NCBI GenBank assembly: GCA_963712165.1
Contig: CAVQGY010000001.1
Location: 434,001 to 498,000, forward strand
Length of the DNA stretch: 64,000 nt
Reading direction: 5' to 3'
Origin: B10-G9 sp963712165
Lineage (GTDB): Bacteria; Chloroflexota; Anaerolineae; Anaerolineales; UBA11858
The position numbers and the translations under genes are program-made. The notes under the pieces are model-generated. The model saw nothing but the letters and a program-made list of their open reading frames with translations. It made no database searches and was not told where the DNA came from. The first letter of the stretch is position 1. The number at the start of each line of letters is the position of its first letter. Positions 17,248 through 26,838 of the stretch are shown in pieces.

Positions 17248-19482
17248 ATGAACGACCAGCCGTATATTTATGGTAAAGCCATCACCCGGACCCCTCCCCT
17301 GGGATCCTATTTGCCTGCCATTCAGAGGGGTGTGGTTAAAAATTGGCTTGTCAATAACCTTTCCCCGTCAGACTGGGTCTTATGCCCTTTTGGAACCTCT
17401 CCTCAAGCAGCTCTGGAAGCAGCCCAGGCTGGATTCAGGGTGCTTATCCCGATCCACAATCCGATCCTGCGCTTCCTGCTCAGGAAAAGTGCAGCTCCCC
17501 CCTCATATGAGGATCTTAACAGCGGGCTGGTGAAATTAGCTTCAAGTTATAAAGGCAAAGAACGCCTTAAACCCCATCTTTTATCGCTATACGAAACTGA
17601 TTGCGTCTTGTGTGGTCGGAAAACATCAGCAGTTTCTTTCATCTGGGACAAATCCAGCGGTAAACCCCTTAGCAAAATCTGCCTCTGCAGCACATGCGGA
17701 GAAAAATCTACCGCGGATCTATCTGATGCGGATCTCGATTTAGCCCTGTCATTCAGTGACCAGAGTCCTACTCATGCTCGGGCCCTCACCCGGGTGACAA
17801 CACCAGCAGATCCGATCCGTGCCCAGGTAGAAAATGCCCTTGGCACCTATCCACCACGCTCCGTATATGCCCTCTTCACTGCCTTGAACAAGGTTTCTGG
17901 ATTCAGCCTCCCCCCAGTAGAAATATCCAATCTGGAGATCCTTTTACTTCATGCCTTTTATTTGTGCAGCCAACCTTCCGGGCGCACTGACCTGCGTGAT
18001 AATGAAAGCGAAATGGAAAGTGGGACCTTCCGGGAAGAGAATGTCTGGTTCGCTATGGAAGACGCCCTGAACTGTTGGGTTAGGGATGGGTCATCCATTC
18101 CGGTAACAAGCTGGCCAGAGTTACCTCCCGAAGGAGGTGGAATCACAATTTTCTCGGGCCGCGTGAAAGAACTCATGCCCCAGCTGATCGGTTTTCCGAT
18201 CCGGGGAATCGTGATGGTCTATCCCAAGCCAACACCTGAATTCTGGAGCCTTTCCGCGCTTTGGAGCGGTTGGCTGTGGGGCCAGGAGGCCGCAGCCCCC
18301 CTACGTGGTATCCTTAGCAGCCGGGAGCTCGATTGGTCCTGGATGACGCATGCTTCCCAGATCACTTTACGTGACCTGGGTGAAGTCCTCCCAGACCAGA
18401 TCCCAGCCTTGGGATTAATGCCGGAAGTGGGCAGGCAATCCCTGCTTGCCTGGATAAGTGGGTCATTAGCTGCTGGATTAGAACTGAATAGCATGGCTCT
18501 CGATCCCGATCTCCGCCAGGGACAAAGCTGGTGGACTATCAATCCTGTCCCGGGTGGATCACCACTCGATATCAACCACAGGGCCATCATCCGGGAGGCC
18601 GGCCTGGAATCTCTCAAGGAAGCAGGAGAACCCGAACACACCTATACACTCTACAGCTCAGGGATGGTAAACCTCGCAAAAGCTGGTTATCCGATTCAGG
18701 ATAGCCAGATGGCAGATGCAGGTGAATATTATTCTCAACTGCTGGTGGATTATGAAGAGAACATTGCCTACCGTCAGGGATTCCTTCACTACCCTGAAAT
18801 TGATAGCTGGTGGCATCAGGAACTGGGCCTTTCTTCCCTTTCCCGTTCCGATCAGGTAGAAATCAAACTGGTCCGGGTTCTATTGGATAATGACGAGCTA
18901 ATAGAGGAAGCCAGTATTTTCCAGGAGATTTATGGTGCCTTTCCAGGGTTGGCTACACCCCGCTCCAGCCTGATCGAAGCCTGCTTGAAATCTTATGCCT
19001 ATCGGGAAAACAGCCAGCTACCAAGATGGAGATTACGGGCCAATGACCAGCCCTCCAGCCGAATCCAGGACCTTAGAGAAATGGAGGATATGATCACTTC
19101 CATTGGCAATGATCTAGGTTATCAAACCAGAAGTGATAAGGCGCCAGATAATCTATCTCTTGTGATCTGGGAAGGCAGCGCTGGTGATGCGGAAAGATTC
19201 TACATCTCAGCCTCAGGGTTATTAAGCAAGATTGTCAAGGCTGAAAGGAAAGACCAGAAAAAAGGGTGGATCATACTCCCCGGCAGCCGGGCCGGCCTGG
19301 TTCATTATAAAATGCACCAGAATCCCGTCCTGGCTGAAATCATCAACCAGAATTGGATGTTGATCAAATACCGCCACTTGAGGCGTTTGCACGACCAGGG
19401 CGGTTTAACCCGTGATAATTTCCGGGAAAGACTGTGCCTGGACCCCTTTACTTCAGATTCTCCCCAGCTTCTATTGATCTAA
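17248..19482 (+). CDS. Protein resembling Zn-ribbon DNA adenine methylases but with degenerate catalytic motifs
   Basis: 744 residues. The N-terminus follows the plan of Zn-ribbon DNA methylases (COG1743/DUF1156 type): a motif-I-like segment VLCPFGTSPQAALEAAQAGF (44-63) and INPxxRFLL-like HNPILRFLL, a Cys4 zinc ribbon (C119, C122, C147, C150), then EFWSLSALWSGWLWG (331-345). The usual DPF of motif I reads CPF (C46), and the motif-IV DPPY/R position reads YPKP (325-328), so catalysis looks lost. The remaining 400 residues are not recognised. It starts 73 bp after pyk and converges on the penicillin-binding protein gene. The relationship is my reading of the pattern and needs a profile search. 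Confidence 0.5.
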   Translation: MNDQPYIYGKAITRTPPLGSYLPAIQRGVVKNWLVNNLSPSDWVLCPFGTSPQAALEAAQAGFRVLIPIHNPILRFLLRKSAAPPSYEDLNSGLVKLASSYKGKERLKPHLLSLYETDCVLCGRKTSAVSFIWDKSSGKPLSKICLCSTCGEKSTADLSDADLDLALSFSDQSPTHARALTRVTTPADPIRAQVENALGTYPPRSVYALFTALNKVSGFSLPPVEISNLEILLLHAFYLCSQPSGRTDLRDNESEMESGTFREENVWFAMEDALNCWVRDGSSIPVTSWPELPPEGGGITIFSGRVKELMPQLIGFPIRGIVMVYPKPTPEFWSLSALWSGWLWGQEAAAPLRGILSSRELDWSWMTHASQITLRDLGEVLPDQIPALGLMPEVGRQSLLAWISGSLAAGLELNSMALDPDLRQGQSWWTINPVPGGSPLDINHRAIIREAGLESLKEAGEPEHTYTLYSSGMVNLAKAGYPIQDSQMADAGEYYSQLLVDYEENIAYRQGFLHYPEIDSWWHQELGLSSLSRSDQVEIKLVRVLLDNDELIEEASIFQEIYGAFPGLATPRSSLIEACLKSYAYRENSQLPRWRLRANDQPSSRIQDLREMEDMITSIGNDLGYQTRSDKAPDNLSLVIWEGSAGDAERFYISASGLLSKIVKAERKDQKKGWIILPGSRAGLVHYKMHQNPVLAEIINQNWMLIKYRHLRRLHDQGGLTRDNFRERLCLDPFTSDSPQLLLI

Positions 19483-19494
19483 CAAGAGAAAGGA

Positions 19495-22400
19495 TCAGGG
19501 GGTTGGCGGCGTGTCAGTTGGTGTCGGCGGCGGGGTCTCCGTCGGCGTTGGTGTGTAAGTCGGCGTCGGCGTGGGCGTGGGGGTCTCTGTTGGTGTCGAG
19601 GTTGGAGTTGGTGTTGGTGTGGGGGTCGGCACCTGGATATCGACCTGGATCAGTTTCTCAGCATATCCACTATTGATCGCCTTCATATACAATCGCAGAG
19701 TGACCCAGCCTGACGGCAGCTCGCTCAGATCCCAGCTAAAGATCTTCGTCATAGCATTAAATGGACTGGTTATGATTTCCAGGATTTCCCATTGGACCGG
19801 GTCCTTTCCAGGGCCATACTCCAATCGCGCCTCTTCAAACCGGCTTGTCGCATCTATCCGGGCATAAATATCCAAGGGACTTTCGATTAATATATCCTCA
19901 TCCCTGGGAGACCCGAATTCAAGAATGGGCCTGGAGTCCGTTAACAGGCAGAGGTTATCCTCATCAATAATATAGGGATTATTTGTCAAACCCATCCTTT
20001 TTGCCCAGGCCTTGCCTTCAGTATTAGTCAGCAACCATTTTCTGGCCCAGGGATCTTCCACTTTGATGCCCACTTTTTCTACTGTATAGCCAGGACATTC
20101 CGGGGTGAAGAGTTTATTCGTCCAGGTATCCACCTCAACCTCTTCCCACAGATCCTGATCAGCTGGCAGGGGCAGCTGGTCAGCAGCAAAATATTCACTG
20201 CGCTGGCTGGGACAGTATTTGGATGGTTCCGTTCCAGATACTGCACATATCACCCGTTCAACAATTCCGGCTGGACGGGAGAATCCACTGGGATTTCCGC
20301 CGGTGAGGATTTCTATGCCTACTTGCATGAACTGAGCCCAGATCGGAGCAGCACCTGTCAAACCGCTCGTGTCCCTCATAGGTGTGTAATCAGCATTCCC
20401 CACCCAAACGCCCACAGCCAGATCTGGCGTGTATCCAAGTGTCCAATTATCCCGAAAGTCATTCGTGGTGCCAGTTTTCGCTGCTGCTTTGAAGGGTAAA
20501 TTGATCACAGGATCGGTGCCAAACGCGGCGATCCGGGCATAGGAATCCGACAAGATAGACGAGACCAGATAAGCATGTTCCGGCCTGATGACCTGTTCCC
20601 CAGCTGGAAGAAGGTATTCGAATACCAGATTTCCCTGAAAATCCTCAATTTTCGTTATCGCAACTGGAGGTACCTGGCGACCACCATTTGCCATCGTCGC
20701 AAAAGCTCCGGTCAGGTCAAGCAGAGTCACCTCTCCTCCACCAAGGGTCAGCGCAAGACCATAATCATTCCGGGTCAGCGTGGTGATGCCCATTCGCCTG
20801 GCAAAGGCGATCATGCCCTCTTCCACCTCAGTATCAGGATTATCGTAAATACCGACAAAGTCCAGGGTCTTTACTGCCGGCACGTTATAGGAGTTCGCCA
20901 GGGCAGTGCGCACGGTTACAGGGCCGTGGAATCTCCCATCATAATTGACCGGTTTGTAGGGATCACGGGGGTCGTTCGGATCCCCTGAGGGCGGGAACTC
21001 TGAGGGCACATCCCAGATCAGCGTTGCCGGTGTCCAACCCTTCTCAAAAGCCGCCAGGTATGTCAGCGGTTTAATGGATGACCCCGGCTGGCGGGGTATG
21101 ACCGACATATTGATCTCACCCTGGATGTCCTTGTTGTCAAAATCAGCTGATCCTACCATCGCTAGGATCTCACCTGTACTGGGCTGGATAGCGATCAGGG
21201 ATCCGTTCGTGACATGTTTGGCCTGTAAACTATCCACTTGTTGGCGGACAATCTCCTGGGCTTGATCCTGTAGAACTGGATCCAGTGTTGTATGCACTGT
21301 GAAACCTGAGCGGTAGATAGTTTGGGCATCATATTTGTTTTCCAGAAGGGAACGGATATAGAAAACCCAGTGCGGATAAACCAGACTGCCAGTTGGTTCC
21401 TGGAAATCGTAATTCTTGATCTCTTCCGCAGCCCCCAGGGCCTCGCCTGGTCCAACACAGATCGGCTGCTGATTATTGCTGACCTGGATACAGCCCTGCT
21501 CCTCACTGGTTTGGTACATCAATACCAGGACATTCTCATGCCGCCGGAGGGTCACATCCCGGTTGGAATATATATCGTAAACAGCAGGAAGCTGGGGAAG
21601 TCCAGCTAAAAAGGAAGCTTGTCCCATGGTCAGGTTCTTCGCAGAAGTGTTGAAATATGTTTGGGCAGCGGCTTCCACACCATATGCCAGGTTTCCAAAG
21701 TTGATCTCGTTGAGATACAGCTCCAGGATATCATTCTTGGAGTACTGCCGGGTGATCTCTGCAGCCAGGATGGCTTCTCTGATCTTCCTGGTATAGGTAC
21801 GGCTGACCTGCTCTTCAGCGGAAAGCAGGAGCATTTTCGTCAGTTGCTGTGTAATGGTGGAAGCTCCAGAGACTATTTCATCGCTGACCAGGTTGTAATA
21901 AAAAGAACGGGCTATAGCCCAGACATCATAACCAGGATGACTGTAAAAATTAGCATCTTCAGTGGCAATAGTGGCTGCTACGAGGTAGGGAGAGATCTCC
22001 GCCAAGGGAACGTAAGTCCTGCGGCCGGCGTTGGGATCGAGGAGCTCATATAGGATATTTCCATTCCGGTCCAGGATACGGGTAGTTTCAAATTGTGCAG
22101 CTTGTTCACGGAGATCCTGCACTTCGGGCAGTGTCGCTGCGATCCTGTTATAGTAGAAAATGGCAACAGAACCCGCCGCTATCGCCACTACAATTCCCAC
22201 AAAAAGCGCGATGACCAGCATGCGCGCCAGGCAACCCCAACTTTGGCTTCTCCCCCAACCCCCAGGACCTTTCTTTTTCCACCAGGTCTTAAATGTTGAT
22301 TTTGGTTCTGGAGCGGTAACTGCTCGCTTTGTGCCAGGCCGTGTGCGATATGCCGAGGGTGGCAGGGTGCTGCCGCGTGGGGGTGTTTGATCCAGTCGGC

Positions 22401-22791
22401 GAGGAAGCGGCATACCCCTCTCATCAACAGCCGGAGGGGGCGTGTGAGGGGTCGCACCTAAAGAAGGGGGAGGTGTTCCATCAAGGGGTGATTTTTCGCG
22501 CTTGGTTTCCTCTTCTCCGAGGGATTCAGTTGGATCCAGATCTGCATCCAGATCCTTGAGAAAATCTGGAGGATTTACATGCCCGATCAAGGCTTTCCGG
22601 CGCGGTGATCCTTCTTCTATTTCTGGTTCAGGGAGTGATGGACCATCCATATCTCCCTCTTCACCGTCGGAAAAAATGAAAGGCTCCTGATGAGGGTACT
22701 CTGGATCTTCCTTGTTCACATCCTCTACCGGGTCATTTTCCTGACCGGGAAGCGGTTGTGGGGGTTTTGGCTTTGGTTCGGATTCTGTCAT
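19495..22791 (-). CDS. Class A penicillin-binding protein (bifunctional transglycosylase/transpeptidase)
   Basis: About 1098 residues from the ATG at 22791; an upstream start at 22848 is possible. A long acidic, Pro-rich cytoplasmic region (about 200 residues) precedes one transmembrane segment (MLVIALFVGIVVAIAAGSVA). Next comes a GT51 transglycosylase domain (ATEDANFYSHPG with the catalytic Glu, GASTITQQLTKM, RKIREAILAAEI). The transpeptidase has SxxK in PGSSIKPLTY, SYNVP and KTGTTNDFRDNW. A C-terminal region ends in about 45 Pro/Thr residues. It polymerises and cross-links peptidoglycan outside the membrane. The cytoplasmic extension is unusually long. Confidence 0.92.
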   Translation of the reverse strand: MTESEPKPKPPQPLPGQENDPVEDVNKEDPEYPHQEPFIFSDGEEGDMDGPSLPEPEIEEGSPRRKALIGHVNPPDFLKDLDADLDPTESLGEEETKREKSPLDGTPPPSLGATPHTPPPAVDERGMPLPRRLDQTPPRGSTLPPSAYRTRPGTKRAVTAPEPKSTFKTWWKKKGPGGWGRSQSWGCLARMLVIALFVGIVVAIAAGSVAIFYYNRIAATLPEVQDLREQAAQFETTRILDRNGNILYELLDPNAGRRTYVPLAEISPYLVAATIATEDANFYSHPGYDVWAIARSFYYNLVSDEIVSGASTITQQLTKMLLLSAEEQVSRTYTRKIREAILAAEITRQYSKNDILELYLNEINFGNLAYGVEAAAQTYFNTSAKNLTMGQASFLAGLPQLPAVYDIYSNRDVTLRRHENVLVLMYQTSEEQGCIQVSNNQQPICVGPGEALGAAEEIKNYDFQEPTGSLVYPHWVFYIRSLLENKYDAQTIYRSGFTVHTTLDPVLQDQAQEIVRQQVDSLQAKHVTNGSLIAIQPSTGEILAMVGSADFDNKDIQGEINMSVIPRQPGSSIKPLTYLAAFEKGWTPATLIWDVPSEFPPSGDPNDPRDPYKPVNYDGRFHGPVTVRTALANSYNVPAVKTLDFVGIYDNPDTEVEEGMIAFARRMGITTLTRNDYGLALTLGGGEVTLLDLTGAFATMANGGRQVPPVAITKIEDFQGNLVFEYLLPAGEQVIRPEHAYLVSSILSDSYARIAAFGTDPVINLPFKAAAKTGTTNDFRDNWTLGYTPDLAVGVWVGNADYTPMRDTSGLTGAAPIWAQFMQVGIEILTGGNPSGFSRPAGIVERVICAVSGTEPSKYCPSQRSEYFAADQLPLPADQDLWEEVEVDTWTNKLFTPECPGYTVEKVGIKVEDPWARKWLLTNTEGKAWAKRMGLTNNPYIIDEDNLCLLTDSRPILEFGSPRDEDILIESPLDIYARIDATSRFEEARLEYGPGKDPVQWEILEIITSPFNAMTKIFSWDLSELPSGWVTLRLYMKAINSGYAEKLIQVDIQVPTPTPTPTPTSTPTETPTPTPTPTYTPTPTETPPPTPTDTPPTP
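19500..19634. repeat. Low-complexity repeat encoding a Thr-Pro-rich tail
   Basis: The stretch consists of degenerate hexamers of the type GGTGTC/GGCGTC (plus strand), which encode alternating Pro-Thr in the C-terminal tail of the penicillin-binding protein on the minus strand. Such tails serve as flexible wall-spanning linkers. The repeat is prone to length change by slippage. Confidence 0.75.
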
Positions 22792-23035
22792 ATTATTTCC
22801 AAACAGATCGGCTTGATAGGATTTGCTAATCTTGAGTAATTCTAGCATAATTCATGAAATCTTTCCCTTTAACAACCTGATACCACATCCCACTGTTGAG
22901 AACAGCGATAAACACGACGCTCTTTCCAAATATCAATCAGGGACACTGATTCTGACCTCAGGACCCTTCCAGTTCTTATGCTTCAAGTCCCATACTGGAT
23001 TTGACCCTTGATCTAGCTGACTTTACAATAAGTAT

Positions 23036-25291
23036 ATGGCCCATGTCTCCTGGAACCGGCATTTACCTGCTGAGATCATTCTCGGTGGTAGGAAAAGTTT
23101 CGCTGAACCTCTTTCCTATCCTGCTCAAAGTTGGTTGGTGTCTGGAGGGCACTCCTCATCCCCTGCCCTTGAGGTGAAAACCCAATCCTCCCAGCGGATT
23201 GGGGATTTGATCATCCAATCCAGATACGTTGAGGGATCCCCTCATAATGCCTCTCCTAAGAAATTCACTCTGCCGCCAATATTGGACTCTATGGCCTGGG
23301 ATTGGATCGGTTTTCACTACGAGCCGCTTCCTGACCTCGAGGTGGATGTCCTGTATTGGGTTCCAGACCCCAGGGTGATCTGCGGCAGACATCGCATCCA
23401 TGATAAAAGCTCCCAACCCAGGGAGATATTATTGTTACTCAATTCTATGGTTGGAACCGGAACGAGAGGTATCAGCCTTTCAAGAGAGACATTCCAGGGA
23501 AGGGAGATCCTCTCAGGCAGCTCCTCTAAAGAAAATGCAGTCTTATTCCTCGCTGGAAACGAGCCAGTATACTCAGGACCTGCAAACCAACTTTGTTTTC
23601 GGGTTGTCCAGGGATCTGGAGGAGAGGTTGAAGGGCGCTGGATTCTGGTCTATTGCGATTCGGAGACAGACGGTCGCGATATATTAGGAAAAGTCATCAA
23701 ACTTGACTGGGATGGAGAGATCGCTCGCAGGAAAATTGCCCTCTCCGGACAATTCCAGATCAGGACCGAGGATGCTGATCGAGATTTCACTCTAGCCTTC
23801 TCGCAGAGACAGGCCCATTTGATTTTCAACCAGCTTATCCGGCAAGAGAATAGCTGTGTTACTGACGATATCGCTCTCGACCCCCTTCAACTCTGGCAAA
23901 TGTTCCTGGCCCTCGGGCCGCTAGAATCATCTGATCTGCTGGAGCTGCTCAGAAAAACATTCCGGAAGGATCAAAAACCGGGTACTTCTTTCCCACTGGG
24001 AGCCGAACTGGTATGGCAAGCCCTCCAGTCCGGAATCAACCCGGATCTGGTCCGAGAGTTCATTCCGATGATTACTGAGAATCTCAAGTCCTGGTTTTCA
24101 AAGGAGAATGACAGGGATGTTGACGGGATTCCAGAAGAACCCGAGGGCAATTTCTTCCACCTGGATCACCATTTCCAACAACACAGGAAGGGCTGGAGTG
24201 CCCCACCCTGGTATAGTGATCATCTTGAGACCCCGGGCTTGGCCGCACTGCTGCATAATGAGATCAGTCAATTATCGAAGATCGTGGAAGTCGTTCCCGG
24301 CGCTTCACTACCCAGCGGCATCAGCAATCGACTCTCCCATCTGGAAGAATTCATACTCAAATCCTGGCAGGAATCTGAAAACAGGTTCCGATCCCGGGAT
24401 CATTTAAACCATTTCAGTGAAGGTGAGTTTTCACTAAAGGAAAACCTGCAGACAGGATGGAATATTCTTCGGGCCAACCTACCCTTCCCAACCAGGGTTA
24501 GGCTGCGAATAAGGAACCTATCCAAGAAAATCCCACCGCCAACCACCCGGATTACTCTCCTGGGAACAGATTATCAGGGATTCTACCGAATCGAGGAACT
24601 GACCACACATGATTTTATGTGGCATGATCATGGCGGATGGGGAATCTCGCAGAGCATTTACCAGCAATTGGACCATTGTGTCGTGGTCGGAATGGAAGGC
24701 AACCATGAAATACAGATCGAGGCACCAGGAACGGATAGGCAAGCCCTCAGCCAAACACTCGTCCTCTGGTTGGATTCCTTACCAGCTGTTATTGGGGAAA
24801 GATTCAATTCCATACTCCTGGCTGAATCGGCACATTTCTGGTCAGATTACGGCCTAAAAACCTTCCCAGTGTCTGGAAATACAGCTGTACAGCTGCCCTT
24901 AAATCTGCTGGCTGTCCAGGGATTGATAAGATTTGGCAATCCCGAACTGGCCGGTGGGATCATCAGCTGCCTGATAAACGCTGTCTCGAATCACATCTCC
25001 GGAGATGGGCGTCTGTATTCAACCTGGGAGTCCGAAACAGGATCTGGTCTAAGCGGGGTGAACCAGTTAGAAGGAATCCTGCCGGTCAGGTTGCTTCTTG
25101 ATCTTCTGGGTTTGAGATTTCTGATCGACGGGAAACTTATCCTGGAAGAGAAATACCCTCTCCTCTTCCCTGTGCGCCTATTTTACAAGGGTATAGAGAT
25201 CACAATCTCAGAGAGGGAAACTGAAATTTGCCGACCAGGTGGAAGTGTGACGATCCATCCCAGGGGGGAAAAGGTGGAAATCCAACTCTAG
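23036..25291 (+). CDS. Putative (alpha/alpha)6-barrel glycosidase-like protein (GH63-like)
   Basis: 751 residues, function not firmly recognised. The first ~230 residues look like a beta-sandwich. The middle has features of six-hairpin glycosidases of the GH63/GH37 kind: NDRDVDGIPEEPE, the segment ETPGLAALLHNEISQL and a later helical repeat region (PLNLLAVQGLIRFGNPELAGGIIS). The end is a short beta domain (RLFYKGIEITISERE). No signal peptide is seen, so a cytoplasmic sugar hydrolase is my best inference. Nothing shows its substrate. It lies divergently from the penicillin-binding protein gene and ends overlapping the last 4 bases of the AMMECR1 gene on the other strand. Confidence 0.45.
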   Translation: MAHVSWNRHLPAEIILGGRKSFAEPLSYPAQSWLVSGGHSSSPALEVKTQSSQRIGDLIIQSRYVEGSPHNASPKKFTLPPILDSMAWDWIGFHYEPLPDLEVDVLYWVPDPRVICGRHRIHDKSSQPREILLLLNSMVGTGTRGISLSRETFQGREILSGSSSKENAVLFLAGNEPVYSGPANQLCFRVVQGSGGEVEGRWILVYCDSETDGRDILGKVIKLDWDGEIARRKIALSGQFQIRTEDADRDFTLAFSQRQAHLIFNQLIRQENSCVTDDIALDPLQLWQMFLALGPLESSDLLELLRKTFRKDQKPGTSFPLGAELVWQALQSGINPDLVREFIPMITENLKSWFSKENDRDVDGIPEEPEGNFFHLDHHFQQHRKGWSAPPWYSDHLETPGLAALLHNEISQLSKIVEVVPGASLPSGISNRLSHLEEFILKSWQESENRFRSRDHLNHFSEGEFSLKENLQTGWNILRANLPFPTRVRLRIRNLSKKIPPPTTRITLLGTDYQGFYRIEELTTHDFMWHDHGGWGISQSIYQQLDHCVVVGMEGNHEIQIEAPGTDRQALSQTLVLWLDSLPAVIGERFNSILLAESAHFWSDYGLKTFPVSGNTAVQLPLNLLAVQGLIRFGNPELAGGIISCLINAVSNHISGDGRLYSTWESETGSGLSGVNQLEGILPVRLLLDLLGLRFLIDGKLILEEKYPLLFPVRLFYKGIEITISERETEICRPGGSVTIHPRGEKVEIQL

Positions 25292-25866
25292 GGATCCCGT
25301 TCTGTGAACTTTTCTACCTGGTAGATCTCAACATCAAGATCCTCATTGCGCCAGGCATCTGATGCCAGACCCATTTTTAGGCAAAGTCTGGAAAGGAATA
25401 GTTCTGGATCTGGCAATTTCTCCCAGACCTGGGGGAGGAAAGTTGCCCTTCGGAACTGCCCTTTCAGGATCACGCCATCAATGCCAACCCGTAACTTTCT
25501 TACCAGATCTTCAGCTGTAGCATACGGAAGAGGTTCTGGATTGGTGAGCGTAGAGATCTCTATAACCAGATCCTCAAGTTCGGGGAGCGCCAGCGAAGGA
25601 AACCGGGGATCTTCAAACGCCGCTCCTATTGCCCGGTCCCGAACATCTTGAATTAGAGGTCGGTTGGCTTCAATCGATCCGACGCACCCTCTCAATTGGC
25701 CAGCGATAGACAAAGTGACAAAACAAGCTCCTGGTCTACTCAACACCGGAGAAAGCTCATCAAAATCGAATGGGGTATGTTTTTCCCCTCTGAGGTTTTT
25801 TTCAATTGCCTCGCGGGCGGTTCTTAACAGGGTTTCCCTGTCGGTAGGTGAAATTCCTCTGGTCAT
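25288..25866 (-). CDS. amrA: AMMECR1 family protein (AmmeMemoRadiSam system protein A)
   Basis: 192 residues from the ATG at 25866, preceded by AGGTG; an upstream ATG at 25908 lacks a ribosome binding site. The signature LRGCVGS and the context GACFVTLSIAGQLRGCVG, followed by RDRAIGAAFEDPRFPSL, identify the AMMECR1 family. In many bacteria and archaea it is encoded beside a Memo-like dioxygenase and a radical SAM enzyme. Neither partner is next to it here. The biochemical function is not established. Confidence 0.9.
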   Translation of the reverse strand: MTRGISPTDRETLLRTAREAIEKNLRGEKHTPFDFDELSPVLSRPGACFVTLSIAGQLRGCVGSIEANRPLIQDVRDRAIGAAFEDPRFPSLALPELEDLVIEISTLTNPEPLPYATAEDLVRKLRVGIDGVILKGQFRRATFLPQVWEKLPDPELFLSRLCLKMGLASDAWRNEDLDVEIYQVEKFTERDP

Positions 25867-26080
25867 GTTCTTGCACCTAGGTAGTAAATACTCAATTTTA
25901 TCCTCCATTTGAGTATAAATTGGGTTTTATCAAAAAATCCGAACAAATGGTCTATTATTGTCCGTTTTATATCGAGCGAGTCAAGATTTAGCTCCTGGGA
26001 AAATATATGATGTCTCAAAACAAAAAATACGGTAGAATTAAACTGGATTCCGGGTTACCTTTTATTCGTATTATAACGGA

Positions 26081-26836
26081 ATGACAATACAAAACGAACC
26101 ACCTCGATGGCAGACCGCAACCGGCATGCGAAACAAGACCGTTAAAGCGGTGACCAATGTCTTACTGACTGCCGTCCTCACTGCGACTTTATTTACCGCC
26201 CTGCCCGCAACGGGTATTGGGTTCAGTTCATCCCCCTTTCAACCAGGAAATGGAGATAACTCCGCCGCCACAAAGGAAGTGGAGCTTCATGTTGGGCTTG
26301 TTGTTGGGCATTGGGGGAATGACACAGGTGCTATCTGCCCCGAAAGCCTGGGGGGTTATATGGAAGTGGATGTAAATTACACCATCGCGGATCTTACTCG
26401 CCAGTACCTTCAAACCGAGGGTATTAAGGTGGATCTATTGAAGGAATTTGATGATCACCTGGATGGATATCAAAGCAATGCCCTGATATCTATCCATGCC
26501 GATACCTGTGAATATATCCCCGAACTGGGCACTGGATTCAAAATTGCCGAGGCTGCCGATAATAAACGCCCCGAACAAGCAGCCAGGTTGATGGCTTGCC
26601 TTAAGAACCGGTATGGTGAAGCTACCGGATTGCGCTACGACCACAGGATCACTCAGGATATGACCAGCTATCATGCCTTTGGCGAGATTGATCCCAATAC
26701 TCCCGCTGTCATCATCGAGGCCGGGTATATGAACCAGGACCGCGAGCTTCTAACCAAGAATCCCGCCCTGGTCGCGAAAGGAATTACTGCAGGCATTATG
26801 TGTTATTTGAATCGCGAGGAAATATCGCCGGATTAA
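26081..26836 (+). CDS. N-acetylmuramoyl-L-alanine amidase, Amidase_3 family
   Basis: 251 residues. An N-terminal hydrophobic stretch (about residues 23-48) serves as signal or anchor. The zinc amidase domain follows: the first His in VVGHWGNDTGA, a ligand Glu in YMEVDVNY, the second His in ISIHAD and the catalytic Glu in AVIIEAGYM. It cleaves the bond between muramic acid and the stem peptide in peptidoglycan, outside the membrane. The core is compact compared with AmiC. It ends 2 bp before the start of the first L,D-transpeptidase, which argues for co-expression. Confidence 0.88.
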   Translation: MTIQNEPPRWQTATGMRNKTVKAVTNVLLTAVLTATLFTALPATGIGFSSSPFQPGNGDNSAATKEVELHVGLVVGHWGNDTGAICPESLGGYMEVDVNYTIADLTRQYLQTEGIKVDLLKEFDDHLDGYQSNALISIHADTCEYIPELGTGFKIAEAADNKRPEQAARLMACLKNRYGEATGLRYDHRITQDMTSYHAFGEIDPNTPAVIIEAGYMNQDRELLTKNPALVAKGITAGIMCYLNREEISPD

Positions 26837-26838
26837 AG

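Noticed and set aside
19500..19634. CRISPR array or satellite
   Set aside because: The repeats are short, degenerate and codon-phased, encoding Pro-Thr; there are no spacers of uniform length.
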